Source of the DNA: an uncultured Lachnospiraceae bacterium
GTDB taxonomy: Bacteria; Bacillota; Clostridia; Lachnospirales; Lachnospiraceae
Direction: 5' to 3'
Assembly: GCA_910577765.1 (NCBI GenBank)
Contig: CAJTOV010000012.1
Coordinates: 1 to 45,108 of the forward strand
Length of the DNA: 45,108 bases
A model generated the notes under the pieces. It did not search any database. It saw nothing but the letters and a program-made list of their open reading frames with translations, and had not been told where the DNA came from. Of the stretch, positions 8,186 through 16,951 are shown piece by piece (positions within the stretch are counted from its first letter, which is position 1; every line of letters starts with the position of its first letter). The position numbers and the translations under genes were made by a program.

Positions 8186-9676
8186 ATGCCAGTTTTTGAT
8201 TTCACCCACACCCCGGACCAGGAGGACAGCAAAGAGGCTGTCTGTACCTATACCACCTTCCGCTCCAACGACAGCACCGTCTCCCCGGAGCGGCCCATGC
8301 TTCTTTTAGACAACCGTGCCCAGGCCTGGAATCATCATTCCTGCGGGGTATTTACAAACCAGAATAAACGGACTGCTTTCGAATTCAGGGAAACGTCCGG
8401 TCCGGTGACAGCAGACATTCTCCAGGTAGATGCCCGGTTCGTCAGCCTGCTGAAATGGCTGGGGGAGAACCATATTCCGGTGCGCCTTTCCGGGGAGAAC
8501 CGGGCAGACGGCTACGCAGTCTACAAGATCCGTGAGACCTCCCTGGGCGGAGGCACCAAGCTTTCTGCGGAGGACGGATTTCTCCAGTTTATGATCGGGC
8601 GGCTTCTGGCAAGCCATGCACCTTCCGAAGAAGCAGTGGACGAGGAGCAGGCCGAATCCGGGGACAGCATGAAGCTTACCAGCCTGCAAAGCATTACCGA
8701 CTTTATGACCTGCGCCGGAAGGACCCTGCCGGACAATATCGGAGTCTGGGCCAGAAGGAACCTGGCAGTAGCCCGTTCCCATGAGGTGACCCCGGAGGAA
8801 CGGCGCCACGCCCAGCGGGCCTTGTCCATTATGATGAATATCCAGTGGAAAAATGATTACTTTGAGTCCATTGACCCTATGGAAGCCCGGCGCATCCTGG
8901 ATGAGGAGCTTTACGGCATGGAACGGGTCAAACAGCGGATCATTGAGACCGTGATCCAGATTAACCGCACCCACACCCTGCCTGCCTACGGGCTTCTGCT
9001 GGTGGGACCGGCGGGAACCGGCAAGTCCCAGATCGCCTACGCGGTGGCCCGGATTCTGAAGCTTCCCTGGACCACCCTGGACATGAGCTCCATCAATGAC
9101 CCGGAGCAGCTTACCGGCAGCTCCCGGATCTACTCCAACGCCAAACCGGGAATGATCATGGAAGCATTTTCCATGGCAGGGGCATCCAGCCTGGTGTTCA
9201 TCATCAATGAGCTGGACAAGGCTGCTTCCGGCAAAGGCAGCGGAAACCCGGCGGATGTGCTGCTGACCCTTCTGGACAACTTAGGCTTTACGGACAATTA
9301 CATCGAATGCATGATTCCCACCACCGGTGTGTATCCCATTGCCACGGCCAATGACAAGAAGCTGATCAGTGCGCCTCTTATGTCCCGGTTTGCGGTGATC
9401 GACATTCCTGACTATACCCCGGAGGAGAAGAAGATCATCTTCTCCCGGTATGCCCTTCCCAAGGTTCTGGGGCGGATGAAACTGCGTCCCGAAGAATGTG
9501 TAGTGACGGAAGGCGCCCTGGATGCCCTGATTGAGCTGCATAAAAATACCAGCGGAATCCGGGACCTGGAGCAGGCAGCAGAGCATATTGCGGCCAACGC
9601 CCTGTACCAGATTGAGGTGGACCGGGTGGAGCAGGTGGTGTTTGATGCGGAGATGGTGCGGGGGCTGCTTGGGTAA
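8186..9676 (+). CDS. Lon-like AAA+ ATPase without protease domain
   Basis: 496 residues. The C-terminal half from about residue 235 is an AAA+ module most like that of Lon/ClpX: EELYGMERVKQRIIE precedes Walker A GPAGTGKS (about 274-281), Walker B is LVFIINELDKA (about 337-347), and an Arg-rich sensor 2 region follows (TSGIRDLEQA). The S16 peptidase domain with its Ser-Lys dyad is absent, and the N-terminal 230 residues do not resemble the Lon N-domain. It is probably an unfoldase or remodelling ATPase with an unknown partner. The start follows AAAGGAG. Its GC-rich codon use matches host genes, so it may be a core gene lying between two acquired defence blocks. Confidence 0.8.
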   Translation: MPVFDFTHTPDQEDSKEAVCTYTTFRSNDSTVSPERPMLLLDNRAQAWNHHSCGVFTNQNKRTAFEFRETSGPVTADILQVDARFVSLLKWLGENHIPVRLSGENRADGYAVYKIRETSLGGGTKLSAEDGFLQFMIGRLLASHAPSEEAVDEEQAESGDSMKLTSLQSITDFMTCAGRTLPDNIGVWARRNLAVARSHEVTPEERRHAQRALSIMMNIQWKNDYFESIDPMEARRILDEELYGMERVKQRIIETVIQINRTHTLPAYGLLLVGPAGTGKSQIAYAVARILKLPWTTLDMSSINDPEQLTGSSRIYSNAKPGMIMEAFSMAGASSLVFIINELDKAASGKGSGNPADVLLTLLDNLGFTDNYIECMIPTTGVYPIATANDKKLISAPLMSRFAVIDIPDYTPEEKKIIFSRYALPKVLGRMKLRPEECVVTEGALDALIELHKNTSGIRDLEQAAEHIAANALYQIEVDRVEQVVFDAEMVRGLLG

Positions 9677-9706
9677 ATATAATCCAAATGTTTCTAAACA
9701 AGGGAG

Positions 9707-9755
9707 ACAGTCCCCCCATACCTGAGCAGGCGCGATTATGAATGAGGGGGACTGT
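9707..9755 (+). terminator. Hairpin after the Lon-like gene
   Basis: ACAGTCCCCC and GGGGGACTGT form a perfect 10-base stem 30 bases after the stop. No clear T-run follows, so it may be a repeat rather than a true terminator. Confidence 0.45.
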
Positions 9756-9819
9756 AAGCTTCCAGTGGATGCACACAACAAGCAGAATCAATGATGCTGA
9801 TCCTATGTTCGATCAAATC

Positions 9820-9900
9820 ATAAGTGTCCCAAAAAGGATATCATGTATGCAGCAGCTCTCCCTCTGCCATCATACTTGTATCCTGTTCTGGGACACTTAT
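9820..9900. repeat. 81-base palindromic element
   Basis: ATAAGTGTCCCA (9820-9831) and TGGGACACTTAT (9889-9900) are perfect ends, with further pairing inside (AGGATA with TATCCT). It ends four bases before the stop codon of the RyR gene and so lies at the 3' boundary of the four-gene defence operon. It may be a MITE-like element or a bidirectional terminator. Confidence 0.65.
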
Positions 9901-9904
9901 TCTA

Positions 9905-11263
9905 TCAGCGGTTTCTGGATATTTTTATCGCTTCCAGATCTTTTGCCTTTTCCTCTTCCGTAAGCTGGTCATAGGCCACCAGATCCTTATGGATTCGCTG
10001 CTGTGTATCTTTATTCTTTCCGTTTTCCGGAACACCATATTTCCAGTAATTCAAGTAATAAAATCTGCACCACCGGATATGCTCCATCTGTGCAAGTACA
10101 TCATCAGATACTGTTTGCGACAAAACAGCGATTACCTCACCGTAGTCAGCAGAAGATATATTGGATGCTTTGAAAAAACCGGAAAGGTTATTCCACTCTT
10201 TTTCGGAATTGTACTTCTCAGCGTAGTGCTCATTTAATTCTATGGCCTTCTGGATAAGATTTTGTCTTCTTATATTCTTATCTGTGAAAACCTCCGTATT
10301 TCTTCCAAATAGGACCATATTCCTAAATGAAATATGTTCCGAAGCATCCCCTTCCTCCGGAGAATAATAATAGACACTGTGGTCGCCTGCTTTCACGACC
10401 ACTGTCTGAAGGAAATCCAAGGGCATTCTGTCCGCGATAATCACTACATCTGCATCCGATATGACATCCCATAGCTGTTGTTGGTCTGGTCTGTAATACC
10501 GGATTTCATCAGAATTCATCAGCTCCAAATCATGATGCTTTATCTGGAAATAACCATTGTCCGACACCATGGAATATGTAATGTGCTGCTCTAAGGAAAA
10601 CAGATTTAACTGTAGGCCCACAGACAGAATATTCTGTGCCAATGGACTATTACCGTAAATAACCACACTCAGATTTTCTTTTTTCGATTTCCAAAGGGCA
10701 ATCTGTTTCCACAGCAGTCTTGCTATGGACCCGCTTATATCAAACAGCGTAACATGGCTCATTTCCTTCAATAAACCCAGCTCCAGTTCCTTCAGGCCAA
10801 TATATACTGTTTTTTTCTTCATCTGTTCCCGATGTTCCTCGTAAAACTGGAGGCTCTTCTGGTCTGAGGAATACAGGATAATATGGTTCCTGGCATATCC
10901 CTGAAAGCTGTCTCCCGGATAGATTGCCTGCGTCCCCTTATCAAAAGTAATAGAAAGGTTTTCGTCTGAATAAACGGCAACACTGTCCTCCCTGCAAAGC
11001 AGATTCAGCCGCCAGCGAATATGATCCCATACATTTTTCAAGGCACACAGAATCGCCGTGGCTGTCACCATGGGCGCTGTCCATCTGGTAAATTCGATGT
11101 AGCCATTGTAAGCATCGGAAATAGGATTCGTAAAATACAGCGCAAAACTGGCATATAGAGCATCTGTTATCCGCTCCCCCCATGCCAGATAGCCCGCTGT
11201 ACCCACAAACAACGGGATCAGACATATGGCCGGAACAAGCTTCCTTATGACATTTTTCAACAT
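9905..11263 (-). CDS. Two-TM, Rossmann-like, RyR-domain protein
   Basis: 452 residues; last gene of the four-gene operon. Two membrane helices lie near residues 10-28 and 63-77. A Rossmann-like (TrkA-N-type) segment begins SVVIYGNSPLAQNIL near residue 199 and continues through DADVVIIAD. The C-terminus (about 388-448) has the RyR pattern: LAQMEHIRWCRFYYLNYWKY, then HKDLVAYDQLTEEEKAKD. RyR domains in prokaryotic conflict systems are thought to sense nucleotides, and the membrane part suggests an envelope-acting effector; both points are inference. The ATG at 11263 is preferred over an in-frame GTG at 11269 because GGGG lies at the right distance. It starts ten bases after the nuclease gene stop. 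Confidence 0.72.
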   Translation of the reverse strand: MLKNVIRKLVPAICLIPLFVGTAGYLAWGERITDALYASFALYFTNPISDAYNGYIEFTRWTAPMVTATAILCALKNVWDHIRWRLNLLCREDSVAVYSDENLSITFDKGTQAIYPGDSFQGYARNHIILYSSDQKSLQFYEEHREQMKKKTVYIGLKELELGLLKEMSHVTLFDISGSIARLLWKQIALWKSKKENLSVVIYGNSPLAQNILSVGLQLNLFSLEQHITYSMVSDNGYFQIKHHDLELMNSDEIRYYRPDQQQLWDVISDADVVIIADRMPLDFLQTVVVKAGDHSVYYYSPEEGDASEHISFRNMVLFGRNTEVFTDKNIRRQNLIQKAIELNEHYAEKYNSEKEWNNLSGFFKASNISSADYGEVIAVLSQTVSDDVLAQMEHIRWCRFYYLNYWKYGVPENGKNKDTQQRIHKDLVAYDQLTEEEKAKDLEAIKISRNR

Positions 11264-11273
11264 GCTCACCCCG

Positions 11274-12497
11274 CTAATACCGGTCCATCAAATCCCGGAT
11301 GCTCATTCCTTCTTCGTTGGTCCAGTAGGTTGTTCCTCTCAATGTCTTGACCCGTTCCTTTATCCCTTTTTTCTGACGTCTCATATTAATGACATCAACG
11401 CCAGCGGATGAGGAATTTTCATAAACCCCCAGGATTCTGCCGGTTCCGGATTCCATAAATGGATTTCCATTCTCATCCAACACCTGGAAATAACAGTCCC
11501 TCTTATTATCCGCCAAAACTGCCCTGGCATAATACCGTTCTCCATCATAGGTCATCGAAAAAACCATGCCATCTGTCACAGCGCCCCGTTTATACAGTTC
11601 TGTAAAACTGACCACTTGTCTCTGCAACCGGGCATTGGGAGTTCTCCCATACTGTTCCTCCACAGAAAGGTATATTTCATCGAATATGGACTGATAATGC
11701 TCATACACCATACAAGCCGGGTCGGAACTGGATTTTAAATCATCTGCTTTCTCCACTGCGTTAAACAAACCATCTAACAGCCCGGAATAATCGTTGTACA
11801 ATTCTTTACAAAGAGGAATATTGACCAGCGCCATGGGGGTATTGGAATTATGGATGGTTTCTCTCAGATTCGCCGCATACTGTTCCAGCAAATACTTCCC
11901 ATCCTCGGGGACCTGTGGGTGCCCAATACATTTTGATATGATACGGTCATACATTTCCTGGTATGAGATCTGTACATACATATCAGCATATGCGTTCTGC
12001 TTCTGGTCAGCAGTAATAAAAAAGTACAATGCCTTCTGTCCTGGCTTTTTATTGGCCTCTACATAATTATAATAATCCATGGTCTGTCCCTGCTTTGAAT
12101 GATTATAATTTTCTCTGGCATTTACCTTATTTTCTATTACCACAATCAGTTCGTCGCTCTCCCCATAGACATCAATGGAACGTTTTTTCCCCTTGTATGT
12201 GGCGTCCTTTTCCGTACAGAATTTCACATCATCCAGCTTCCATTTATAGATATCTCTCAGATTAAAACCACAGTCTGGTTTTTTAATCATATAATAATTC
12301 AGCAATCTGGCTAATGGAAAATGCCCCAGCCGTAAAGACGAATGTGCATCAAAAAGCCAGCTCATAAAGGAACTATGCCAATGCTCTGTATGAGTCTGTC
12401 CTACAATTGTAAAGATATTTGTCTTTTCCTGACGGTACTTCAAATCCTGAAACCGGTAATCGGTAATCAGGCTCTCAATTTCTGAATAGGATATCAT
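11274..12497 (-). CDS. PD-(D/E)XK nuclease superfamily protein (PDDEXK_4 type)
   Basis: 407 residues. The N-terminal 150 residues follow the PDDEXK_4 layout: NIFTIVGQTHTEHWHSSFMS with Glu38, then RSIDVYG (Asp109), ELIVVIENKV (Glu122, Lys124) and a QGQTMDYYNY helix. These are complete catalytic residues for a metal-dependent DNA nuclease. The C-terminal 150 residues are not recognised; the last 50 (VYENSSSAGVDVINMRRQ) look like a small beta-rich domain. Third gene of the operon, 14 bases after the TIR gene and 10 before the RyR gene, with GGGAGT as ribosome site. Probable nuclease effector of the defence operon. Confidence 0.75.
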   Translation of the reverse strand: MISYSEIESLITDYRFQDLKYRQEKTNIFTIVGQTHTEHWHSSFMSWLFDAHSSLRLGHFPLARLLNYYMIKKPDCGFNLRDIYKWKLDDVKFCTEKDATYKGKKRSIDVYGESDELIVVIENKVNARENYNHSKQGQTMDYYNYVEANKKPGQKALYFFITADQKQNAYADMYVQISYQEMYDRIISKCIGHPQVPEDGKYLLEQYAANLRETIHNSNTPMALVNIPLCKELYNDYSGLLDGLFNAVEKADDLKSSSDPACMVYEHYQSIFDEIYLSVEEQYGRTPNARLQRQVVSFTELYKRGAVTDGMVFSMTYDGERYYARAVLADNKRDCYFQVLDENGNPFMESGTGRILGVYENSSSAGVDVINMRRQKKGIKERVKTLRGTTYWTNEEGMSIRDLMDRY

Positions 12498-12511
12498 TGG
12501 TCAACACTCCC

Positions 12512-14431
12512 TCACTGCTCAAAAATTATGACAAAATCATCTTTTGACAATCCCAAAGCAGTTATCTGTTTCATAAATGAATTTTTAAACCAGTCATATT
12601 CCGCATAATGGGTACACATACTATAGCCATTGACAGATTTTGAAATAACTTTCGTATATGTCACACTCTCCTTGCGGGCTTTTCTTGCATTATGCTCTTC
12701 CTCGGTTATGAATATTGGATTCTTAGAAGTGTTATGGGCATTTACCAGGTTAACATACGCCATCCCCATATCATCCAGCCTTCTCATGGCAAAATTAAAC
12801 ACCAATTGTCTTGCTGTCTGAATTTTATTGCCGTTTTCATCCACTTCCACAGAATACTTTTCCTGCCCATTGATACCTAAAAGCCGGATGTATTTGCAGG
12901 ATTTCGACTGGAAGGTCTTATTGCTATATTTTTTCAAAAAATCCTCCAGGGTAAACTGCCCTTCAAGCTTCTGGACACTCTCTCCGCCAGAAAGGGTAAC
13001 GGGTCCGGTAATTCCACCAGTTGTTACAGTCTGGACTGTAACAACTGGTTCCTCTGTCCTCCCAATCTCTGCCGCAGACATTTTCTCCGCTTCCAATTCT
13101 GGCAGTATATCTGAACCAGTGACGTATTCAAAGACAAACTCGTCCACAGGCAGACCATATTCCGTAAGCCGCGGCCTTAATACGGAATCAACCCACTGAT
13201 ACTGTCCATAATGACGGTACATATAATAGTTCTCAAGTCCCTTTACCTCGATCTGTCTGTACTTATTCTGGTCATTTCTTGTTTTATATACATCCAGCGT
13301 AATAAAAACAGGATTTTTCAAATCCGGATGCATCCTGGTTACATTATTTATATAATCAATACCTCTTTCAGACAAAAGTTGCATCACAAATGCCCAGGCC
13401 AGATTAAATGCCGAATCGTGATAATCAGTGGTGTATTTGTCATATTGCCCTTTTCCTACCAGTCTGAATTTTGTGAATGTATCCTTTTTAAAATTATTAT
13501 TATTGAATTTTTTCACAAAATCCTTTAAGGATATAGTACCGGAACATGGCTCAACCGGTGTAACCGGACCGCTGGTTTTTCCGCCCTGGGGAGCGGGTAA
13601 TTCTTCCTGCTTTTTACCATCCAGCGGCTTCACAGCGGATGTTTCTTCTTCCTCTACCGGGCCAAATACGGAACGGATTTCCGCATTCCAAAGTTTATCA
13701 TGTATTACATCAGCAAAACTCTTGTTTCCGCCGTCATTATCATTCTTACTGGGAATAACCATCTCCATAAGTCTTCTGCACTGGGTAACGCTGAGATACA
13801 TCTTTCCATGCTGAGGGCTCGTACTGGTTTTTTCGTCATACAACTCAAACTGGTTTTCTCTTTTATAAATATTTCTTCTCATTTCCTTAATATCATCAGC
13901 CACCTCAGAAAAAATCTCATTAAACCTTTCCAGCTCTTCTTTCGCGTGGCTATTGATTTTTCCGTTGGAAAACCTTCTGGTTCCAAGGCCAGTGTTTTCC
14001 GACTTAACAATATCACTGATGGTTCCAATGTTTATGGGAAGAAAGAATAATGTATCTTTTTTGTAATCTCCGCCTGCTGCCGCTGTCCTGCATGACATCA
14101 TCTCCAATAAACATGCATAACTGGAATAATACGCATCATCTATAAATGCTACAAAAGCTTTGCATTTCGGATCACACATATTATCATGATACTGCATAAT
14201 CCAGGAATCAGAATTTTCATCAAAGGCAGTATCAAAATATACCCTCAATCCATACTTTTTACATGCATTATAAACAATATCATCTAATACCTTTTCGAAA
14301 TCATCGGATTTATAGCTGATAAACACATAATCGTTATTGTCATCTTTCGTTCTAAGGCAATGGTCCTTTATCCAGCGTATCTTTCCGCTCTCCGCAGACA
14401 GTTTTCTCACTTTTTTCTGTTCTTCTGTCAT
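12512..14431 (-). CDS. TIR-domain protein with two C-terminal repeats
   Basis: 639 residues. Residues about 34-170 are a TIR/SEFIR-like domain: NDYVFISYKSDDFEKVL, then YGLRVYFDTAFDE, and SSYACLLEMM, in which Glu110 sits at the NADase catalytic position. A Pro/Glu-rich linker (258-298) follows. Two copies of an unrecognised domain of about 140 residues follow (299-437 and 493-637), aligned by ISLKDFVKKF/FTLEDFLKKY, KNPVFIT/KNPIFIT and MYRHYGQYQW/MCTHYAEYDW. TIR domains in bacterial immunity consume NAD or make cyclic ADP-ribose signals. The repeats may bind the trigger or a partner; this is inference. The ribosome site overlaps the stop of the upstream HD gene. Confidence 0.78.
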   Translation of the reverse strand: MTEEQKKVRKLSAESGKIRWIKDHCLRTKDDNNDYVFISYKSDDFEKVLDDIVYNACKKYGLRVYFDTAFDENSDSWIMQYHDNMCDPKCKAFVAFIDDAYYSSYACLLEMMSCRTAAAGGDYKKDTLFFLPINIGTISDIVKSENTGLGTRRFSNGKINSHAKEELERFNEIFSEVADDIKEMRRNIYKRENQFELYDEKTSTSPQHGKMYLSVTQCRRLMEMVIPSKNDNDGGNKSFADVIHDKLWNAEIRSVFGPVEEEETSAVKPLDGKKQEELPAPQGGKTSGPVTPVEPCSGTISLKDFVKKFNNNNFKKDTFTKFRLVGKGQYDKYTTDYHDSAFNLAWAFVMQLLSERGIDYINNVTRMHPDLKNPVFITLDVYKTRNDQNKYRQIEVKGLENYYMYRHYGQYQWVDSVLRPRLTEYGLPVDEFVFEYVTGSDILPELEAEKMSAAEIGRTEEPVVTVQTVTTGGITGPVTLSGGESVQKLEGQFTLEDFLKKYSNKTFQSKSCKYIRLLGINGQEKYSVEVDENGNKIQTARQLVFNFAMRRLDDMGMAYVNLVNAHNTSKNPIFITEEEHNARKARKESVTYTKVISKSVNGYSMCTHYAEYDWFKNSFMKQITALGLSKDDFVIIFEQ

Positions 14432-14443
14432 AGCTTATTTCTC

Positions 14444-16414
14444 CTAATATAATCTGTATATTCTCAGTCCATCGAACATTCTAAGCAGTGCCAGCATACA
14501 TTCCATAGGGTCTGTATCCTTATCCTGCTCAGCCTTGTCCAGTCGCTGGTAATTTGCCTTTGCGGCTTCTTCCGAAACTTCAAACTGTCCATCAAATTGG
14601 GGGATCATATCTTTATGCTGGCGTAAGAGATCACGCTGTGCCTTCTCCGGTGTTCCATACGTCCATCCCATGTCATAATGCTCCTGAAGCCATCTCTGAT
14701 GCTCCAAAAGGCCAATTTTCACCAGCTCCTCACCGCTGAAGCTTTCTACCAGTTCAAAATCAACGGCCTTATCCGTATAGAAGCATCCAATCTCATTCAT
14801 ATACTTTGCAAAAGCCTTGGCCTGGTTGATGTTGGAAAGCTTATATTCCAGGGAAAGGCCTTTGAAGCTTTCTGTGAACTGCTTCATCACATCCTCACTG
14901 CCAAGATAGTTCTCTTCCTGGCCTGCTGCCTTTGCCTTTTTCCAATCAGAATTGTTCCAGCGGCCATTTAATATGATTGCAAAATTATATAGATTGATGA
15001 AATTACTGTCCGACAGATAGCTTCTGTTTCCTTCATGGATTTTCTTCCCGAATCCCGTTTCCACGGAAAGCGGAATATCCGTCAAATCAACAATCCTCTC
15101 TATATCTTCCTGAAACCCGGATATACCGTTCTTTTTGATGAACATTCCGGAATAGGCTTTCAGCCCAGGAGCCTTCCCTTCCCCGGACTCAAGCCATTCT
15201 ATATAGCTGTCCTTAAAACGGTTAACCTTTCCTATTTCCGTTTCATCATACAGATACACAGCCTTGATAGTGTTGTCCGAGAAATCAAAGGTACATCCCA
15301 TTGGATGCAGTTCCTTTTTGGAATTTCTTCCATATGCGGTTCTGTCCCAGCACTGCAATTCATCGCACAGCATCAGCATATATGCCAACGGGTGCAGCTC
15401 TGCCTTAAATGGCTGGTTTCCTTCCCCCTTATAATGTGCTATGCAAAACTTATATAAGCTATTGTGCATCAGAATCGCTGTCAGCGCATCCAAATGAGCA
15501 GATGTCAATCCACAGTTCATTTCCTCAAACAGCTTTTTAAACAAAATGGTTGCACTAAAATATGCATGATCCATGAAATGATTGAATTTATCTGGTTGTG
15601 TCGGTTTTTCAACAAGATATGTAAGCATCTGCTGTTCTGTAAACTGATAAATATCTCCCAATTTATCTGCCAGAACAAATGCAAAGACTTCATCAGTGGT
15701 CAAAAACTCCCTGCCGGCAATGATTTTTTTCAATTTTTCTTTGACAGCTTCATTCACTTCGGCAAATGCTTCCAGCGCATGATAGGCAACAAAGGGTCTG
15801 CCCTCTCTCCTGTCTCCGTCCACCTCAAAGTATGAACAGACCTGTTCGAACGGTAATTCAAATGGATATCCGATGTCATGGAATAGGGATGCCAGTCCCC
15901 AGTACTGCAAATAATGACATGCCGCCGCATGCCCGTCTTCTATTTTATAATAGCCTTTATATGCTTCTCTAAACAGATCATTAGATTCATATATTGCCAG
16001 TCCCAGACAAAAAACATATACAGAATGGGAATAATGGTCACGGTGTTTCATCAGAAGGCCGCTGCCGTTGGCTTCAAACTCTGACAAAAGCTCAATCATT
16101 CGTCTGGTCTTCTCATAATCTCCGATAAACATCTCAAGATAGCAGAAGTACACATCAAATGCATCTTCCTTCTTCCCCGATTTTAAGAACCGGTCAACAG
16201 CATTTTCAAAGCACAGTCTGTCAATATCTTTTTCCATATTGAAAGGTATCTGATTGGGGCGGATACTCTTACCCTGAAGGGCTTTTGATTCATCTACCGT
16301 TTCAAAGCGCAGCCCTTCACACGCCTCTCTTATAAATTGCACTGCACAGTGTTCCAAAGAGTATGGTACATAATTTCTTGGAATCAGATTATTTTTCATT
16401 AACGTATATCCCAT
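14444..16414 (-). CDS. HD-domain hydrolase with C-terminal RyR domain
   Basis: 656 residues; first gene of the operon. The HD metal site is complete: His130 (DHYSHSVYVF), His179-Asp180 (LASLFHDIGYPFE), His317 (AILMHNSLYK) and Asp351 (LMLCDELQCW). This suggests a nucleotide phosphohydrolase or phosphodiesterase. The C-terminus (about 566-640) is a RyR domain: KIGLLEHQRWLQEHYDMGW, YGTPEK, then YQRLDKAEQDKD. The start ATG follows GGAGG by nine bases. The middle 100 residues are not recognised. Two RyR proteins flanking TIR and nuclease genes imply nucleotide sensing or turnover, which is inference. Confidence 0.78.
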   Translation of the reverse strand: MGYTLMKNNLIPRNYVPYSLEHCAVQFIREACEGLRFETVDESKALQGKSIRPNQIPFNMEKDIDRLCFENAVDRFLKSGKKEDAFDVYFCYLEMFIGDYEKTRRMIELLSEFEANGSGLLMKHRDHYSHSVYVFCLGLAIYESNDLFREAYKGYYKIEDGHAAACHYLQYWGLASLFHDIGYPFELPFEQVCSYFEVDGDRREGRPFVAYHALEAFAEVNEAVKEKLKKIIAGREFLTTDEVFAFVLADKLGDIYQFTEQQMLTYLVEKPTQPDKFNHFMDHAYFSATILFKKLFEEMNCGLTSAHLDALTAILMHNSLYKFCIAHYKGEGNQPFKAELHPLAYMLMLCDELQCWDRTAYGRNSKKELHPMGCTFDFSDNTIKAVYLYDETEIGKVNRFKDSYIEWLESGEGKAPGLKAYSGMFIKKNGISGFQEDIERIVDLTDIPLSVETGFGKKIHEGNRSYLSDSNFINLYNFAIILNGRWNNSDWKKAKAAGQEENYLGSEDVMKQFTESFKGLSLEYKLSNINQAKAFAKYMNEIGCFYTDKAVDFELVESFSGEELVKIGLLEHQRWLQEHYDMGWTYGTPEKAQRDLLRQHKDMIPQFDGQFEVSEEAAKANYQRLDKAEQDKDTDPMECMLALLRMFDGLRIYRLY

Positions 16415-16758
16415 CTTCCGTAACCTCCATCAATAAATATTTTAAACAGATCATGCAAAAAGAAAAACAGGCAATCCACGTGACCATGTGAAATACAAAC
16501 ATCCAGCCTCCGTGTTCGAGTTTCTTTGACTGTTAAAATCAGACAATTTTAACAGCCGTATCTTTCATATTTTAACTCTACATATCAAAAATAGCAAGAT
16601 ACATTTCCCTATATTCATGGCAAAAATGCCCATGAACATAATAGTTCGGACAACGCATCTTCTTGCCCGAACTATCACCATCTGTTATAATTACTTACAT
16701 ATTTTCTTACGCATTAAAGGAACGAAGAGAATATTTCCATCCACCCAAACCATACCAT
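16415..16758. promoter_or_regulatory. AT-rich upstream region of the defence operon with three dyads
   Basis: No gene is seen. Inverted repeats lie at 16530-16555 (CTGTTAAAAT-N6-ATTTTAACAG, perfect 10-base arms), 16614-16636 (TTCATGG...CCATGAA) and 16643-16673 (AGTTCGG...CCGAACT). The first is about 115 bases before the HD gene and is the best operator candidate. No clear -35/-10 pair could be fixed. Confidence 0.45.
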
Positions 16759-16836
16759 AAAAGTCCGTTCCACGGTATAGATGCCAGCGGAATATTACTG
16801 AAAACCGCTGTTCTCCATACCGTAAAACGGACTTTT
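16759..16836. repeat. 78-base palindromic element
   Basis: Arms AAAAGTCCGTTCCACGGTAT and ATACCGTAAAACGGACTTTT (18 of 20 paired) enclose an inner CAGCGG/CCGCTG pair. It lies between the defence operon and the symporter gene. It could also act as a bidirectional terminator because of its A4 and T4 ends. Confidence 0.6.
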
Positions 16837-16911
16837 CACAACCCGGTTCATGACCGGTTGCTTCCTGCCAATTTTCCCGCAGACAGTATCTGCTATTTCT
16901 CTATACCTTCC

Positions 16912-16951
16912 AAGATAACCGCCCTTCCAGGGATATTCCGGCAGTTATCTT
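16912..16951 (-). terminator. Hairpin at the symporter stop codon
   Basis: AAGATAAC...GTTATCTT with GCC/GGC inside; the arm overlaps the stop codon of the symporter gene. The T-run is weak. Confidence 0.45.
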
